A stretch of 37,648 nucleotides of DNA from Candidatus Berkelbacteria bacterium (GTDB lineage: Bacteria > Patescibacteriota > UBA1384 > DTJR01): NCBI GenBank assembly GCA_026397175.1, contig JAPLVK010000022.1, forward strand, positions 88,509 to 126,156, in the 5' to 3' direction. Under the pieces are notes generated by a model that saw only the letters and a list, made by a program, of their open reading frames with translations, was not told the origin of the DNA and ran no database searches. The position numbers and the translations under genes are program-made. How positions within the stretch are numbered: the first letter of the stretch is position 1; each line of letters starts with the position of its first letter. Of this stretch, positions 24,448-34,421 are shown piece by piece.

Positions 24448-26196
24448 ATGGATCAAACTTTTTTAATTGAATTTGGTGGCGTTTTGGTGATTGCGGCGGT
24501 TTTGGGCATTGTCGCAAGGTTTTTTAAGCAGCCCTTAATTCTCGCTTATCTTGTCGCCGGAGTTCTAATCGGTCCGTTTGCTTTCGGTTTAATTAAAAAT
24601 GGCCAAATTATTGAGACATTTGCCTCGATCGGAATTATTTTTCTTTTATTTTTAGTCGGGCTGGAGCTTGACCCGAAAAAACTTTTTGAAATCGGAAACA
24701 CCGCTTTGATCGCCAGTTTTTTTCAGATTGTTTTTTCCGGCGCGCTTTATCTTTTGGTCTCCAAACTTTTCGGCTTCAGCAGCATTTCAAGTATTTATCT
24801 GGCCATTGCCTTTACTTTTTCTTCGACCGCAATTATCGTTACGCTTTTGTCAAACCGAAACGATTTGGACTCGCTGCACGGCAAAATTATCGTGGGAATT
24901 TTGCTGGTGCAGGATTTCGTGGCGATTTTCTTGCTGACCATAATGTCTGGCGTCAACACTTCCGCCTCGCATCTTGCACTTTTTCAATTTATTTATCAGC
25001 TTGTTTTCAAGGCGCTGGCTCTTTTTATTACAACTTATTTGGTTTCAAAATATGTTTTCCCGCCGATTTTTAGGCGCATCGCCAAAACCCACGAACTTTT
25101 GTTTTTAACCAGTTTGGCTTGGTGTTTTTTCTTGGTGATTGTTTCAATCTCGATGGGATTTTCGGCCGAAATCGGCGCGTTTTTGGCCGGAATTTCGCTG
25201 GCAACCCTGCCCTACTCCACCCATGTCGCTGCAAAAGCCAAACCGCTTCGGGATTTTTTTATCATGATCTTTTTTATTTATCTTGGCACAAATCTTATTT
25301 TCACCGATATTGTCATCGCAATCAAACCAGCGATTATTTTTTCGCTTTTGATCTTGCTGGTTAATCCCGCCATTGTTACTTTGGTCGTGTCGTTTCTTGG
25401 CTACAAAAAAAGAACCAGCTTCATCACCGGGATCACCTTAACGCAAATTTCCGAGTTTTCGTTTATCATAATTGCGCTTGGTGTTAAACTCAATATTTTA
25501 GAAAAAAATGCGCTGACGCTGACTTCCTTGGTTGCCATTATCACCGTTTTTATTTCGACATATCTTATTGCCAATTCGAACAAACTTTATCATTTTTTAA
25601 GACCATATCTTGGCTTTTTGAACTCCGGTCATAAAAAAGATGATCTCGATAATTTGCCGGACGAGCTAAAAGATCACATTATTTTAATCGGCTATCATCG
25701 CATGGGTGGCAAAATTTTAGAAACGCTCAAAGAGCAAGGCGAAAAAGTGGCGATTATTGATTATGACCCGCGGCGCATCAAGGAGCTGATTGATCAAAAA
25801 GAAATTTGCGTTTACGGCGATGCGGTTGATCACGACATCGTGGATCTTTTGAGTTTATCGAAAGCCAAAATGGTCATTTCGACAATAGATAAAATCGAAG
25901 AAAGCGAAATGGTTTTAAAAACATATAAGCAGATAAATCATCATTTAAAGTTTATTATGACGGCGTCCGATAAAGACGAGGCGGTCGAATTATATGGCAT
26001 CGGCGCGGATTTGGTGATTGTTCCTTCGATGATCTCGGGTGATTATTTATCTTTCATTTTAAAACGACTCAAAAAAAATGAGGTTAAAATTGATGATCTA
26101 AAAAAACAAGAACTCGCCTCGCTTCAAAACCATACGCAAGATGTGATGGTTGAAAAATTTACGAAAGTGGCTGAAAGCGACAAAGCAAAGGCCTGA
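24448..26196 (+). CDS. Monovalent cation:proton antiporter (CPA2/KefB-like) with TrkA-N domain
   Basis: LILAYLVAGVLIGPFAFGL, FLLFLVGLELDPKKL, FSAEIGAFLAGISLA; C-terminal HIILIGYHRMGGKILETLKEQGEKVAIIDYDPRRI. Confidence 0.93.
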   Translation: MDQTFLIEFGGVLVIAAVLGIVARFFKQPLILAYLVAGVLIGPFAFGLIKNGQIIETFASIGIIFLLFLVGLELDPKKLFEIGNTALIASFFQIVFSGALYLLVSKLFGFSSISSIYLAIAFTFSSTAIIVTLLSNRNDLDSLHGKIIVGILLVQDFVAIFLLTIMSGVNTSASHLALFQFIYQLVFKALALFITTYLVSKYVFPPIFRRIAKTHELLFLTSLAWCFFLVIVSISMGFSAEIGAFLAGISLATLPYSTHVAAKAKPLRDFFIMIFFIYLGTNLIFTDIVIAIKPAIIFSLLILLVNPAIVTLVVSFLGYKKRTSFITGITLTQISEFSFIIIALGVKLNILEKNALTLTSLVAIITVFISTYLIANSNKLYHFLRPYLGFLNSGHKKDDLDNLPDELKDHIILIGYHRMGGKILETLKEQGEKVAIIDYDPRRIKELIDQKEICVYGDAVDHDIVDLLSLSKAKMVISTIDKIEESEMVLKTYKQINHHLKFIMTASDKDEAVELYGIGADLVIVPSMISGDYLSFILKRLKKNEVKIDDLKKQELASLQNHTQDVMVEKFTKVAESDKAKA

Positions 26197-26299
26197 TATT
26201 ACAAAATTTCTGGTTTTTTCTCCTTATATTTTATTCGACTAATGGACGACCGTCAGCTAGTCAAATATTTTACAGTTTAAAAAGATTCAATTATTTGCT

Positions 26300-26341
26300 T
26301 TTAATATACAAATTTTCCGTACGGAAAATTTGTATATTAAA
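26300..26341. terminator. 42-bp perfect palindrome in a convergent intergenic region (possible bidirectional terminator)
   Basis: tttaatatacaaattttccgt|acggaaaatttgtatattaaa; 21-bp arms, no spacer. Confidence 0.6.
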
Positions 26342-26398
26342 TTAGATCTGTTAGCTACTAAATAATTTTTAAATTTTCCATCTGGCAATATATTTTAA

Positions 26399-26424
26399 CT
26401 TTTCTCACGACCGTGAGAAAAGTA
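26399..26424. terminator. Second inverted repeat in the convergent intergenic region
   Basis: acttttctcacg-ac-cgtgagaaaagt; 12-bp arms, followed by AT-rich sequence. Confidence 0.55.
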
Positions 26425-26474
26425 TATTAAAAAATTAGCTGGCATTTAACTGGCCACTTAACCCCAACCTCTAT

Positions 26475-27512
26475 CTAATTCAAATAATCTTTGAGCCGTC
26501 CGGATTTTTCGTGTTTATTGAGTTTTTGGAGTGCCTTGGCTTCGATTTGGCGAATAAATCGCATTTTCAAAATTTTTTGTTCACGGGGTAAAAGATGCTG
26601 CAAAAATGCATCTAAATCGCCTCTCATCATCGAGCGAATCGTAACCTCCTCCGGCGAAAGTGAATCCTTGTCTTCGATAAAATCGCCAAGCTTTGAGTCC
26701 TCTTCCTCGCCAACCGGCGACTCAAGCGACACTGTTTCCTGTGAGATTTTCATAATGTGCTCGACTTTTTCTTTGGCAATCCCCATTTCTTTGGCCACCT
26801 CTTCGGTGTTGGGCTCACGGCCAAGCTCCTGCACCAATTGTCTTTGGACTCGAATCATTTTGTTGATTGTTTCTACCATGTGAACCGGAATTCTGATCGT
26901 TCGAGCATGATCGGCAATGGCTCGCGTGATGGCTTGTCTTATCCACCAGGTCGCGTAAGTCGAAAATTTGTAGCCCTTGCGATAATCAAATTTTTCGACC
27001 GCGCGCAAAAGTCCGGTGTTTCCTTCTTGAATTAAGTCCAAAAGCGACAAACCGCGGCCAATATATTTTTTGGCGATTGAAACCACCAACCGAAGATTGG
27101 CCTCCGCCAATTTTTTCTTAGCAACCTTGTCGCCGGCCACTACTCGTTTGGCCAGTCGCATTTCTTCGTCCGCGGTTAAAAGTGAAACCTTGCCGATTTC
27201 GCGCAAATACATACGGACCGAGTCGTCGGAAATTTCCGGCAACTCCGGTTGTTTTGCACCCTCTTCTTCGTCACTTAAAAGCGCGGCCGTATCAATGAGG
27301 CGTTTTTTTTCTATAACCTGAATGCCTTTGTCAAAAAAAACATCGTAGAGTTCATCTAAAAGGGCAATATTTTTTTCCGGTTCGGGAATTGCTTGCAAAA
27401 TTTCCTGCTCGGTTACAAAGCTATGAAGTTCGCCTTTTGTAACAAGTTTTTCGACAATTAAACTCATCCTTATCCTGTTATCAACCGGCATTTTAATTGC
27501 TCTTTTTGCCAT
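26475..27512 (-). CDS. rpoD: RNA polymerase primary sigma factor (RpoD/SigA) with shortened region 4.2
   Basis: [83 protein letters not shown]-terminus [39 protein letters not shown]. Confidence 0.93.
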   Translation of the reverse strand: MAKRAIKMPVDNRIRMSLIVEKLVTKGELHSFVTEQEILQAIPEPEKNIALLDELYDVFFDKGIQVIEKKRLIDTAALLSDEEEGAKQPELPEISDDSVRMYLREIGKVSLLTADEEMRLAKRVVAGDKVAKKKLAEANLRLVVSIAKKYIGRGLSLLDLIQEGNTGLLRAVEKFDYRKGYKFSTYATWWIRQAITRAIADHARTIRIPVHMVETINKMIRVQRQLVQELGREPNTEEVAKEMGIAKEKVEHIMKISQETVSLESPVGEEEDSKLGDFIEDKDSLSPEEVTIRSMMRGDLDAFLQHLLPREQKILKMRFIRQIEAKALQKLNKHEKSGRLKDYLN

Positions 27513-27535
27513 ATTTTCCCTTTAAATTTTTAGTT

Positions 27536-29251
27536 TTATTTTAAACTTTTTTGAAGCTCACCCATCAGCTCTTTGACTTTTTCGATGTCGCCTTGGCTTT
27601 CCGCTTCAGAGATTAAATGGGCAAAATCATTTTTGATCGTTTCTTTTTTTGCTGCTGAAAGTTTTGATTTTGTTGCGATAAAGTCACGAAATGCCGCTTT
27701 TTCGTCCTCTTGGATTTTAACATCCCACATTAAAGATCGAACAGCCAAAAGTTCCCGAATATCGCGGGGCAACTTGTCCTTTAGCTTCTTCAGGCATCCC
27801 TTTTCTTCCTTATTATTATAGCAGCTTAAAATTGAGTTGTAAATCTCTTTATATTTGTCATTTTCAAAATCCATATTTTTGTCCATGGTTAATCCGCCAA
27901 CCAAGTTCGGAAAATCAATTAAAAATGAAATAAAATCGCTTTCAAAATCATCTTTGATTTCATTTTTTTGCAAATCCGGTTTTGATTTTACTTTGACTTT
28001 TGAAAGCGCTTTTTCGACCGAAATTTCGGGAACTTGAACGATTTTTGCCAAATACGAGATGTAGTGGGCTTTTTCGATTTCGTCTTGCATCCTTGAAACA
28101 AAATTTAGGGCTTGGCGCATTAATTCTTTTTTATCTTGAACGGTTAATGGTTCCGAATTCTTTTGAAATTTTTGCACTAACCACTCAACCGGCGGCTGCG
28201 CTTTTTCGATAACTTTTATCCACTCGCTTTTATCTTCTTTTACTAATTCGCCGACATCTTTATATTTTTCAATTTTAGTCAATTTAATATCAAGTCCAAG
28301 TTCAAGCGCGAGGGAAACGGCGGATTTAGCCGCCTTTTGTCCGGCCTCATCTTCGTCAAAAGAAAAAATAATATTTTGGCTGTAGCGCGACAAAACCTTA
28401 AGATGCTCCTGCGTCAGCGCCGTTCCGGATGTCGCCACCACTTCAAAAACACCGGCCTCGTGCGACATTGCCACATCCATTTGCCCCTCGACCACAACCA
28501 CCCGTTTTTTTTCTCTTATTGCGTCTTTGGCTAAATTTATGCCATATAAAACCCTCGATTTTTTAAAAACCGCCGTCTCCGGAGTGTTTAAATATTTGGG
28601 GTGCGGGGAAAGCCCCTTTGGCAAAACATCCTCTAAAATTCTGCCCGAAAATCCAATCACCTGCCCCAGCGTATCTAAAATCGGGAACATGATGCGATAT
28701 TGAAATCGCTCCGGATGGCCCGCGCGCGACAGATCAAAATCAGAAAATTTATGATGAAAATAATATTTTTTGAGTTCATCGGTATGCGGAGCATAGCCGA
28801 TTTTAATTTTCACGATCGTATTTTTACTTAAACCCCGTTGCAAAAGATAGTTTAAAGCCGGTGCGCATTCCTTTTGAAACAATGACTGTTTAAAAAATTT
28901 GGCGGCTAAAAGATTGATTTGCAAAATTTTATCTTTTTCGTTTTTCTCTTTTACTACCTGTTCTTTGGGTCTAAAATCAACCTGAACCCCCACTCTCTCT
29001 CCTAAAATCCGCAACGCCTCCGGAAAAGTATAATTTTCGATTTTCATAAAAAATGTAATAACATCGCCACCCTCGGAACATCCGAAACATTTGAAGGTCT
29101 GTCTTTCGGGCGAGACCATAAACGAAGGGGTTTTTTCGCTATGGAAAGGACAGCAGGCCGAGTGGTTGATGCCCACTTTCTTAAGTTGAAGATATTGCCC
29201 GATAAATTCGACAATATCAAGCCGCTTTTTTATTTCATCAACATTGTCCAT
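27536..29251 (-). CDS. dnaG: DNA primase
   Basis: CPFHSEKTPSFMVSPERQTFKCFGCSEGGDVITF zinc-binding domain; VVVVEGQMDVAMSHEAG TOPRIM; dnaG-rpoD synteny. Confidence 0.95.
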   Translation of the reverse strand: MDNVDEIKKRLDIVEFIGQYLQLKKVGINHSACCPFHSEKTPSFMVSPERQTFKCFGCSEGGDVITFFMKIENYTFPEALRILGERVGVQVDFRPKEQVVKEKNEKDKILQINLLAAKFFKQSLFQKECAPALNYLLQRGLSKNTIVKIKIGYAPHTDELKKYYFHHKFSDFDLSRAGHPERFQYRIMFPILDTLGQVIGFSGRILEDVLPKGLSPHPKYLNTPETAVFKKSRVLYGINLAKDAIREKKRVVVVEGQMDVAMSHEAGVFEVVATSGTALTQEHLKVLSRYSQNIIFSFDEDEAGQKAAKSAVSLALELGLDIKLTKIEKYKDVGELVKEDKSEWIKVIEKAQPPVEWLVQKFQKNSEPLTVQDKKELMRQALNFVSRMQDEIEKAHYISYLAKIVQVPEISVEKALSKVKVKSKPDLQKNEIKDDFESDFISFLIDFPNLVGGLTMDKNMDFENDKYKEIYNSILSCYNNKEEKGCLKKLKDKLPRDIRELLAVRSLMWDVKIQEDEKAAFRDFIATKSKLSAAKKETIKNDFAHLISEAESQGDIEKVKELMGELQKSLK

Positions 29252-29305
29252 AACAAAAATTCCGATCTGGTCTTATTGAATCCTAAATGGGGAAAAATGC
29301 AAATG

Positions 29306-29839
29306 CTAGTTTCTTGGTAAGCCGGGGTTGGTTGGTTCGGGTTCAATACTCGGCGATGTATCTTTGGGTGTGTCGGAATGTTTGCCTTCGGTTTGCTCCG
29401 TATAAATTTCAGCGCGGGTTTTACCAGTTTCTGCATAGCGCTTCGCCTCATCTATAATTCGGTAAAGCAAACCAAAATTTTTCTGGGAAATATTCCTTTT
29501 TGGTGTTCTAAATTCATGCCTCCCGCCAAATTCAACTACTTCGACCCTAACGCGTTGGTCTTTTTCGCTGGGATGGGGATAGTGATACCCCTTGTGATAA
29601 AATGGATGATCGAGCTGATCGATGTAGTAACGATCTTCGCTCAATGGCAGCCCCCCGGAATCAAATCTCTCATTCAACCTATACTTCTCGCTCGTTGTAA
29701 TTCGTGTAATCAAAGCGATTGCTTTTGCAGATTCGCTTTCCGGCAGATAGGCAATTTCCCAGCGGATTGAACCATCCTTCGTCTGTTGGCTCAAAACCGT
29801 CGGCCGCCCAAATCCATCTTTTTCTATAATATTAATCAT
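29306..29839 (-). CDS. Hypothetical protein
   Basis: ORF extends to 29989, but a start at MINIIEKDGFGRPTVL (29839) avoids the terminator-like hairpin at 29891-29915. Confidence 0.55.
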   Translation of the reverse strand: MINIIEKDGFGRPTVLSQQTKDGSIRWEIAYLPESESAKAIALITRITTSEKYRLNERFDSGGLPLSEDRYYIDQLDHPFYHKGYHYPHPSEKDQRVRVEVVEFGGRHEFRTPKRNISQKNFGLLYRIIDEAKRYAETGKTRAEIYTEQTEGKHSDTPKDTSPSIEPEPTNPGLPRN

Positions 29840-29890
29840 CTTTTTATTTATATCACTTATAAAAAATAATTCAAAACGAATAACATAACC

Positions 29891-29915
29891 AAAAAGAGCT
29901 GTTTTGAGGCAGCTC
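29891..29915 (-). terminator. Probable Rho-independent terminator of the cupin gene
   Basis: Minus strand: GAGCTG-CCTCAAAA-CAGCTC-TTTTT. Confidence 0.6.
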
Positions 29916-30010
29916 CTTCGGGTGTCTAGCAACCGAACTGTAGCTCGGTTGCGCAGCTCTATCAACTTAAGTGTACCACACTGTGTCAAGAGCCATTGAT
30001 CGAAATCCCT

Positions 30011-30412
30011 TTAACTCTCTGTTGTTTGCCCGTCAAATTCCGGGGCGTCGGCATTCGCTTCTTGTTTGGTCTTGCGCTCAATTTGATCTTTGTGATGAGC
30101 GGGCGAATAAATCGTGTAAAGTTTGAGATCGTCCGATTCGGAGGTGTTGATAATATTATGCTGGGCACCGGACGGCACAACCACCGCAAAACCATCTTTT
30201 AGCTCATATTCGTTGCCGTCAATAATGCACTTGCCCGTGCCTTTTTCAAAACGGAAAAACTGATCATTTTCTTCGTGAACTTCCATGCCGATTTCTTCTT
30301 TCGGTTTAAGACACATTAAAACCAGTTGGCTGTGCTTGCCAGTGTACAAAACCTTGCGAAAACTCTCGTTTCGCAAAGTTAACTCTTCAATATTTTGACA
30401 AAACCCTTTCAT
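30011..30412 (-). CDS. Cupin-domain protein
   Basis: LVLMCLKPKEEIGMEVHEENDQFFRFEKGTGKCIIDGNEYELKDGFAVVVPSGAQHNIINTSESDDLKLYTIYSPAHH. Confidence 0.88.
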   Translation of the reverse strand: MKGFCQNIEELTLRNESFRKVLYTGKHSQLVLMCLKPKEEIGMEVHEENDQFFRFEKGTGKCIIDGNEYELKDGFAVVVPSGAQHNIINTSESDDLKLYTIYSPAHHKDQIERKTKQEANADAPEFDGQTTES

Positions 30413-30469
30413 AGAACTCCTTTCCTTATTTTTCTTTATTCTAGCAGGTTTGGGTAATTTTTAAAATCC

Positions 30470-30510
30470 CTTGAAAATTGATGAAATTAGGGTACTCTTG
30501 GGGGCAGAAG
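30470..30510 (+). promoter_or_regulatory. Putative promoter upstream of purL
   Basis: aaatccc-TTGAAA-16 nt-TACTCT; near-identical arrangement upstream of purB. Confidence 0.55.
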
Positions 30511-30618
30511 TATAAGACAGAAACCAGGTCAAGTACTTGGCATTTGACAACTAGAGAAAGGAGTTTCTAGTAATTAGTTATTAAGCGCGCAAGCGTAAGA
30601 AAAGGGTGAATATCTCGC

Positions 30619-33495
30619 TTGACCACAAAACAAAGAGCTAATCCGCAAGACCAAGCTCCGATCAAGAAGTTCCTAATCCGGCAGGAAACCGGCGTCGATA
30701 CAACGCAAGCAGTAAGAGCGTTGTTTGCTGAATCCGGTTATCCCAACGTCTCCGTCAGTTTAGACACGGTTTACCGTGTCCAGGGCGACTTCGATTTCAA
30801 GAAGCTTCGCCCCCTGCTTGTCAACCCGCAAGCCGGTCAATCCTGCACGGATATCACCGGCAAGCGCTCAAATCAATCCAAGAAACGCGGGGTCGTCGAG
30901 ATTGCCTATCGGCCATCAGTAACCGATCCTGAGACGAAGTCGGGTCTGCAAGCTGCCCAGCTAATGGGAATCTCTGGAGTTGAGTGGATCAGAGTATCGC
31001 AACTCTACACTATCTACGGCGTGGACAACGAGACAGCCGAGAAAGTGCTGACTTCATCTCAGCTCTACTTCAACCCGGCGGTTCATGTTGTAGCCAAGGG
31101 TAGCATCTATAAGAGGTCGCTCAAGCCCAGTGGCAAACCCAAGCCGCAAGAGTACTTCAGCTTGAGCGGCCTCACGATCGAGCAATTGCTGGCATTGTCC
31201 GAACAGCAAAGGTGGATGGCTCCGGCCAACCAGCTTCTGAAGCTGCAGTGGTACCAGGATAATCTCCAGCACCGGCCATTTACCGACTCTGAGATCGAGA
31301 TGCCTGTGCAATGGTGGTGCGACCACTGCTTGCACACGACCTGGCTTGCCCTCGGCATCTTCCAGGCCATGAGGAAGGCAGTTAAGGAATTCGGTCCGCC
31401 CGAGTACGTCTCCGTGCTCAAGGGCAATTGCGGCGCCATGTACTTCTACGAGGACATGGTCATCACAATCAAGGGCGAGAGCCACAACCATCCAACCTTC
31501 CGATTCGCGCTTGGCGGGATCGAGACGGAACACGGCGGCGTCCATCGTGACATCTACGCCATGTTCCAGGGCGGCGAGATCTTGGGCGGTTCACAGATCA
31601 TGGGTACCGCATGGCCTGGGATTCCTGCAGTCGAATATGTTCCCGGCGCCACCCACTCCCGCGTGATCGTCACCCAGACCATCGCCGGCACCCGTAACTA
31701 CAATAACGCTTCCGGAGTCCCGATTCTCGACGCGTTGTGGCGCGAAGAAGAGGGCCTGGTCAAACCGTGGGCACTCGGTGTCGCGATCGGCATTCAACCG
31801 CTTTACTCGATTGAAGAGATTGAACCCCGAGAGGGAAACTTTCTCTACATCATCGGCGGTGAAACCGGACGCGACGGCGTTCACGGCGCCACCGGAAGTT
31901 CGACTGGCAACCGAGCGAGCGCAGCAGTAGTTGAATCCACTGAGGTTCAGATCGGCATGCCGATCACTCAGCGCGGTCCGGCCATGCTCATCCCCAAAGT
32001 TCGCGACAAGAAACTGGCACGGCAGTTCTGGGACTCGGGTGCCGGCGGCATATCGTGCATCATTGGCGAAGCCGCCAAGCACTGTGGTCTCTCTGCCGAC
32101 ATCACCGGTTTGCCGGTTAAGAACACTAGCCTAACCTCGAAGGAGAAGCTCCTATCCGAATCGCAAGAGCGTTTCGGGGCAGATGTACCGCCTGAGTGTG
32201 CTGCAGATTTCGAAGAGGAGTGCCGGCTTTGGGAAGTGTCGTTCTTCAAGATCGGCGTCTTCCGCAACGATCGGCGGCTGGTGATACGCGACGGCGACGA
32301 AATCGTCGCTGATCTCGATCTCAGTTTCTTCTGGGACGAAGTCCCTTACGAAGAGCTGACGGTGGAAAAGCCCAAGGCGACGAGAGTGCCGGCGATTTCT
32401 CTCAACTATGCAGAAACATATCAGTACAATCTGGAAGACTTCACTACAATCGCCGGCTGCTACAACATGGCTGATCAGTCAGCCGCCCACATCCAGTTCG
32501 ACAAGACCGTCGGCGGCAAGACCCACATCACCCCGTGGCTGTCCGGCGATGTTCCGACCGACTTTGCCGCGCTCGCGCCAATGTTTGGCAAGGTTTATGG
32601 AGCTGTCCTGACCAAGGCCTTTGTCCCTCACTGGGGTAAGGTTGATCCAGTCGGCTCGGTGCGATGCCTGATGGCATTAGCGCTTTCGCGCATCGTTGCC
32701 GCGGGTGTCGCCATCGAGGACTCGTGCCTCTGCGACAACTTCTACAACCCGACCAAGACACCGGAGCAGCGCTGGTATCTCCAGCAGATGGTGTTGGAGA
32801 TGATCCGATTCGGCAAGAAGACACGACTGCCGATCTCGGGCAAGGACTCCAGCTCCGGGTACTATGTGGACCCCACTGGGGAAACCCACTATGTGCCCCA
32901 TATCTTCGTGCCGAGCATCTTAGGCAAGATGCCGGACATTCGCAATGCCAAGACCAAGGCGTTCGCGAACCCAGGCGACAACATTTACCTGATCCGGCCG
33001 TCGTGCGAACCCAACATGGCCGGTTCAGTTGCCCTGCGTGAGCTCATCGGCTTAGACGATCTCGGCGATCTTTGCCTGCCGTGGGTCAATGACGAGGAGG
33101 AGCTGATCTGGCTCTGGCACAAGATACACGAGCTCCATAACTGCTTCTCGAGCATCGCGGCTGTCGGCGAGGCCGGCGCTTTCATGCAGGCCTTCTACGG
33201 CTGCCAAGCTAGCGGGCTCGGAGCAAACCTAACCTTCAGCGAAGACGATGATGAGGCGGCTCAATGGGACCTGCTCGGCGAGTGCCCGGGGAGCTTCTTG
33301 GTGAGCCTATCGGGTGAACTGCCAGTCACACTAGCCCCGCTGGGCCATAAAGTCGGGCAAGTCGTTAACAGTCCCGGCCTCAACATCCAGGTCGATACAC
33401 TCCGCCCAAGAACGAGCACACTACTCCATCGGAAGAACTGGCCGGAACTAGTTCAATCCTGGCGAACGGGGTTTAAGGAGGTGGTGTACCCATGA
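30619..33495 (+). CDS. purL: Phosphoribosylformylglycinamidine synthase, synthetase subunit with N-terminal PurS-like region
   Basis: KGESHNHPTFRFALGGIETEHGGVHRDIYAM, GGETGRDGVHGATGSS, PISGKDSSSG; N-terminal VVEIAYRPSVTDPETKSGLQAAQLMGISGVEWIRV resembles PurS. TTG start. Confidence 0.92.
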   Translation: MTTKQRANPQDQAPIKKFLIRQETGVDTTQAVRALFAESGYPNVSVSLDTVYRVQGDFDFKKLRPLLVNPQAGQSCTDITGKRSNQSKKRGVVEIAYRPSVTDPETKSGLQAAQLMGISGVEWIRVSQLYTIYGVDNETAEKVLTSSQLYFNPAVHVVAKGSIYKRSLKPSGKPKPQEYFSLSGLTIEQLLALSEQQRWMAPANQLLKLQWYQDNLQHRPFTDSEIEMPVQWWCDHCLHTTWLALGIFQAMRKAVKEFGPPEYVSVLKGNCGAMYFYEDMVITIKGESHNHPTFRFALGGIETEHGGVHRDIYAMFQGGEILGGSQIMGTAWPGIPAVEYVPGATHSRVIVTQTIAGTRNYNNASGVPILDALWREEEGLVKPWALGVAIGIQPLYSIEEIEPREGNFLYIIGGETGRDGVHGATGSSTGNRASAAVVESTEVQIGMPITQRGPAMLIPKVRDKKLARQFWDSGAGGISCIIGEAAKHCGLSADITGLPVKNTSLTSKEKLLSESQERFGADVPPECAADFEEECRLWEVSFFKIGVFRNDRRLVIRDGDEIVADLDLSFFWDEVPYEELTVEKPKATRVPAISLNYAETYQYNLEDFTTIAGCYNMADQSAAHIQFDKTVGGKTHITPWLSGDVPTDFAALAPMFGKVYGAVLTKAFVPHWGKVDPVGSVRCLMALALSRIVAAGVAIEDSCLCDNFYNPTKTPEQRWYLQQMVLEMIRFGKKTRLPISGKDSSSGYYVDPTGETHYVPHIFVPSILGKMPDIRNAKTKAFANPGDNIYLIRPSCEPNMAGSVALRELIGLDDLGDLCLPWVNDEEELIWLWHKIHELHNCFSSIAAVGEAGAFMQAFYGCQASGLGANLTFSEDDDEAAQWDLLGECPGSFLVSLSGELPVTLAPLGHKVGQVVNSPGLNIQVDTLRPRTSTLLHRKNWPELVQSWRTGFKEVVYP

Positions 33496-34217
33496 AGTCC
33501 AGACGAGGCAAGATCGGAGTAGCCTACTTCCCCGGTACAAACTGCCAAGCTGAGAGTAAGAACGCGATCGAAGCCTGCGGGGTGAATGTCGAGCTCGTTC
33601 AATACCAACTCGTCCTCGGCGGACAGGTGAACATGCTTGACTACATCGCCTGGCTCATCGCCGGAGGCTTCAGCTGGGGCGACCACTACCTCTCTGGCCG
33701 CATCGCCGGCAAAGTCATGCGCGACAAATTCATGGAGTTCGTAGCCACCGGCCGGCCTCTCTTGGGCATCTGTAACGGTGACCAAGTCATCTTCGAGGCA
33801 GGCCTGTTCGACTCGCCAACTCACAAAGGCGGCGCACTGGTCCAAAACGCCTGCGGTCACTTCGTGTCTCCCCCCACCGGCATTGAACTCGTCGTCGAAA
33901 AGACGGGCACGCCCTGGACTGAGGGCATCGAAGGAGCTGTCCTGCGTATGCCGGTTGCTCACGGCGAAGGTCGCTGGCTACCACCGGAAGGCGGCGCACC
34001 GCACCTGACGCCGGCTTACCGTTATGTTCGCGACGGCAAGCCGACCATGACTTTTCCCCATAACCCGAGCGGTTCGCCTGACGGCATCGCCGGGTTCGTC
34101 TACAACAATGTCTGCGGCATGATGCCGCATCCCGAGCGCGTTGCCCGCGAAGAGCTGGGCTACGCGCCAGGATTGCTCATCATCCGCAACTTCGTCAACT
34201 ACGCCCTGGGGGCCTAA
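33492..34217 (+). CDS. purQ: Phosphoribosylformylglycinamidine synthase, glutaminase subunit
   Basis: VAYFPGTNCQAESKNAIEACG, LIAGGFSWGDHYLSG, PLLGICNGDQVIFEAGL, GMMPHPERV; 4-bp overlap with purL. Confidence 0.94.
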   Translation: MKSRRGKIGVAYFPGTNCQAESKNAIEACGVNVELVQYQLVLGGQVNMLDYIAWLIAGGFSWGDHYLSGRIAGKVMRDKFMEFVATGRPLLGICNGDQVIFEAGLFDSPTHKGGALVQNACGHFVSPPTGIELVVEKTGTPWTEGIEGAVLRMPVAHGEGRWLPPEGGAPHLTPAYRYVRDGKPTMTFPHNPSGSPDGIAGFVYNNVCGMMPHPERVAREELGYAPGLLIIRNFVNYALGA

Positions 34218-34238
34218 AGCCTCCCACGACTAAACCAA

Positions 34239-34285
34239 AGGGGCGGAAAATTTCGCGCAAGCGAAATTTCCGCCCCTTTTTGATT
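34239..34285 (+). terminator. Rho-independent terminator after purQ
   Basis: aaaggggcggaaaatttcgc-gcaa-gcgaaatttccgccccttttt. Confidence 0.85.
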
Positions 34286-34293
34286 TTATTTTT

Positions 34294-34330
34294 AAATCCC
34301 TTGAAAATTTATTATTTTAAGGTACACTTT
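34294..34330 (+). promoter_or_regulatory. Putative promoter upstream of purB
   Basis: aaatccc-TTGAAA-16 nt-TACACT; parallels the purL promoter. Confidence 0.55.
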
Positions 34331-34421
34331 TCCCAAGAAACAGACGACGCAAAAATGTTTCGCAGTTGTTTGTTTGGAGTTTGAAAACTAGAGAACAAAG
34401 AAAGAAAAGGAAGGGATCAAA

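Noticed and set aside
29840-29989. N-terminal extension of the 227-aa ORF
   Set aside because: Overlaps a terminator-like hairpin followed by T5; the MINIIEKDG start at 29839 is more plausible.
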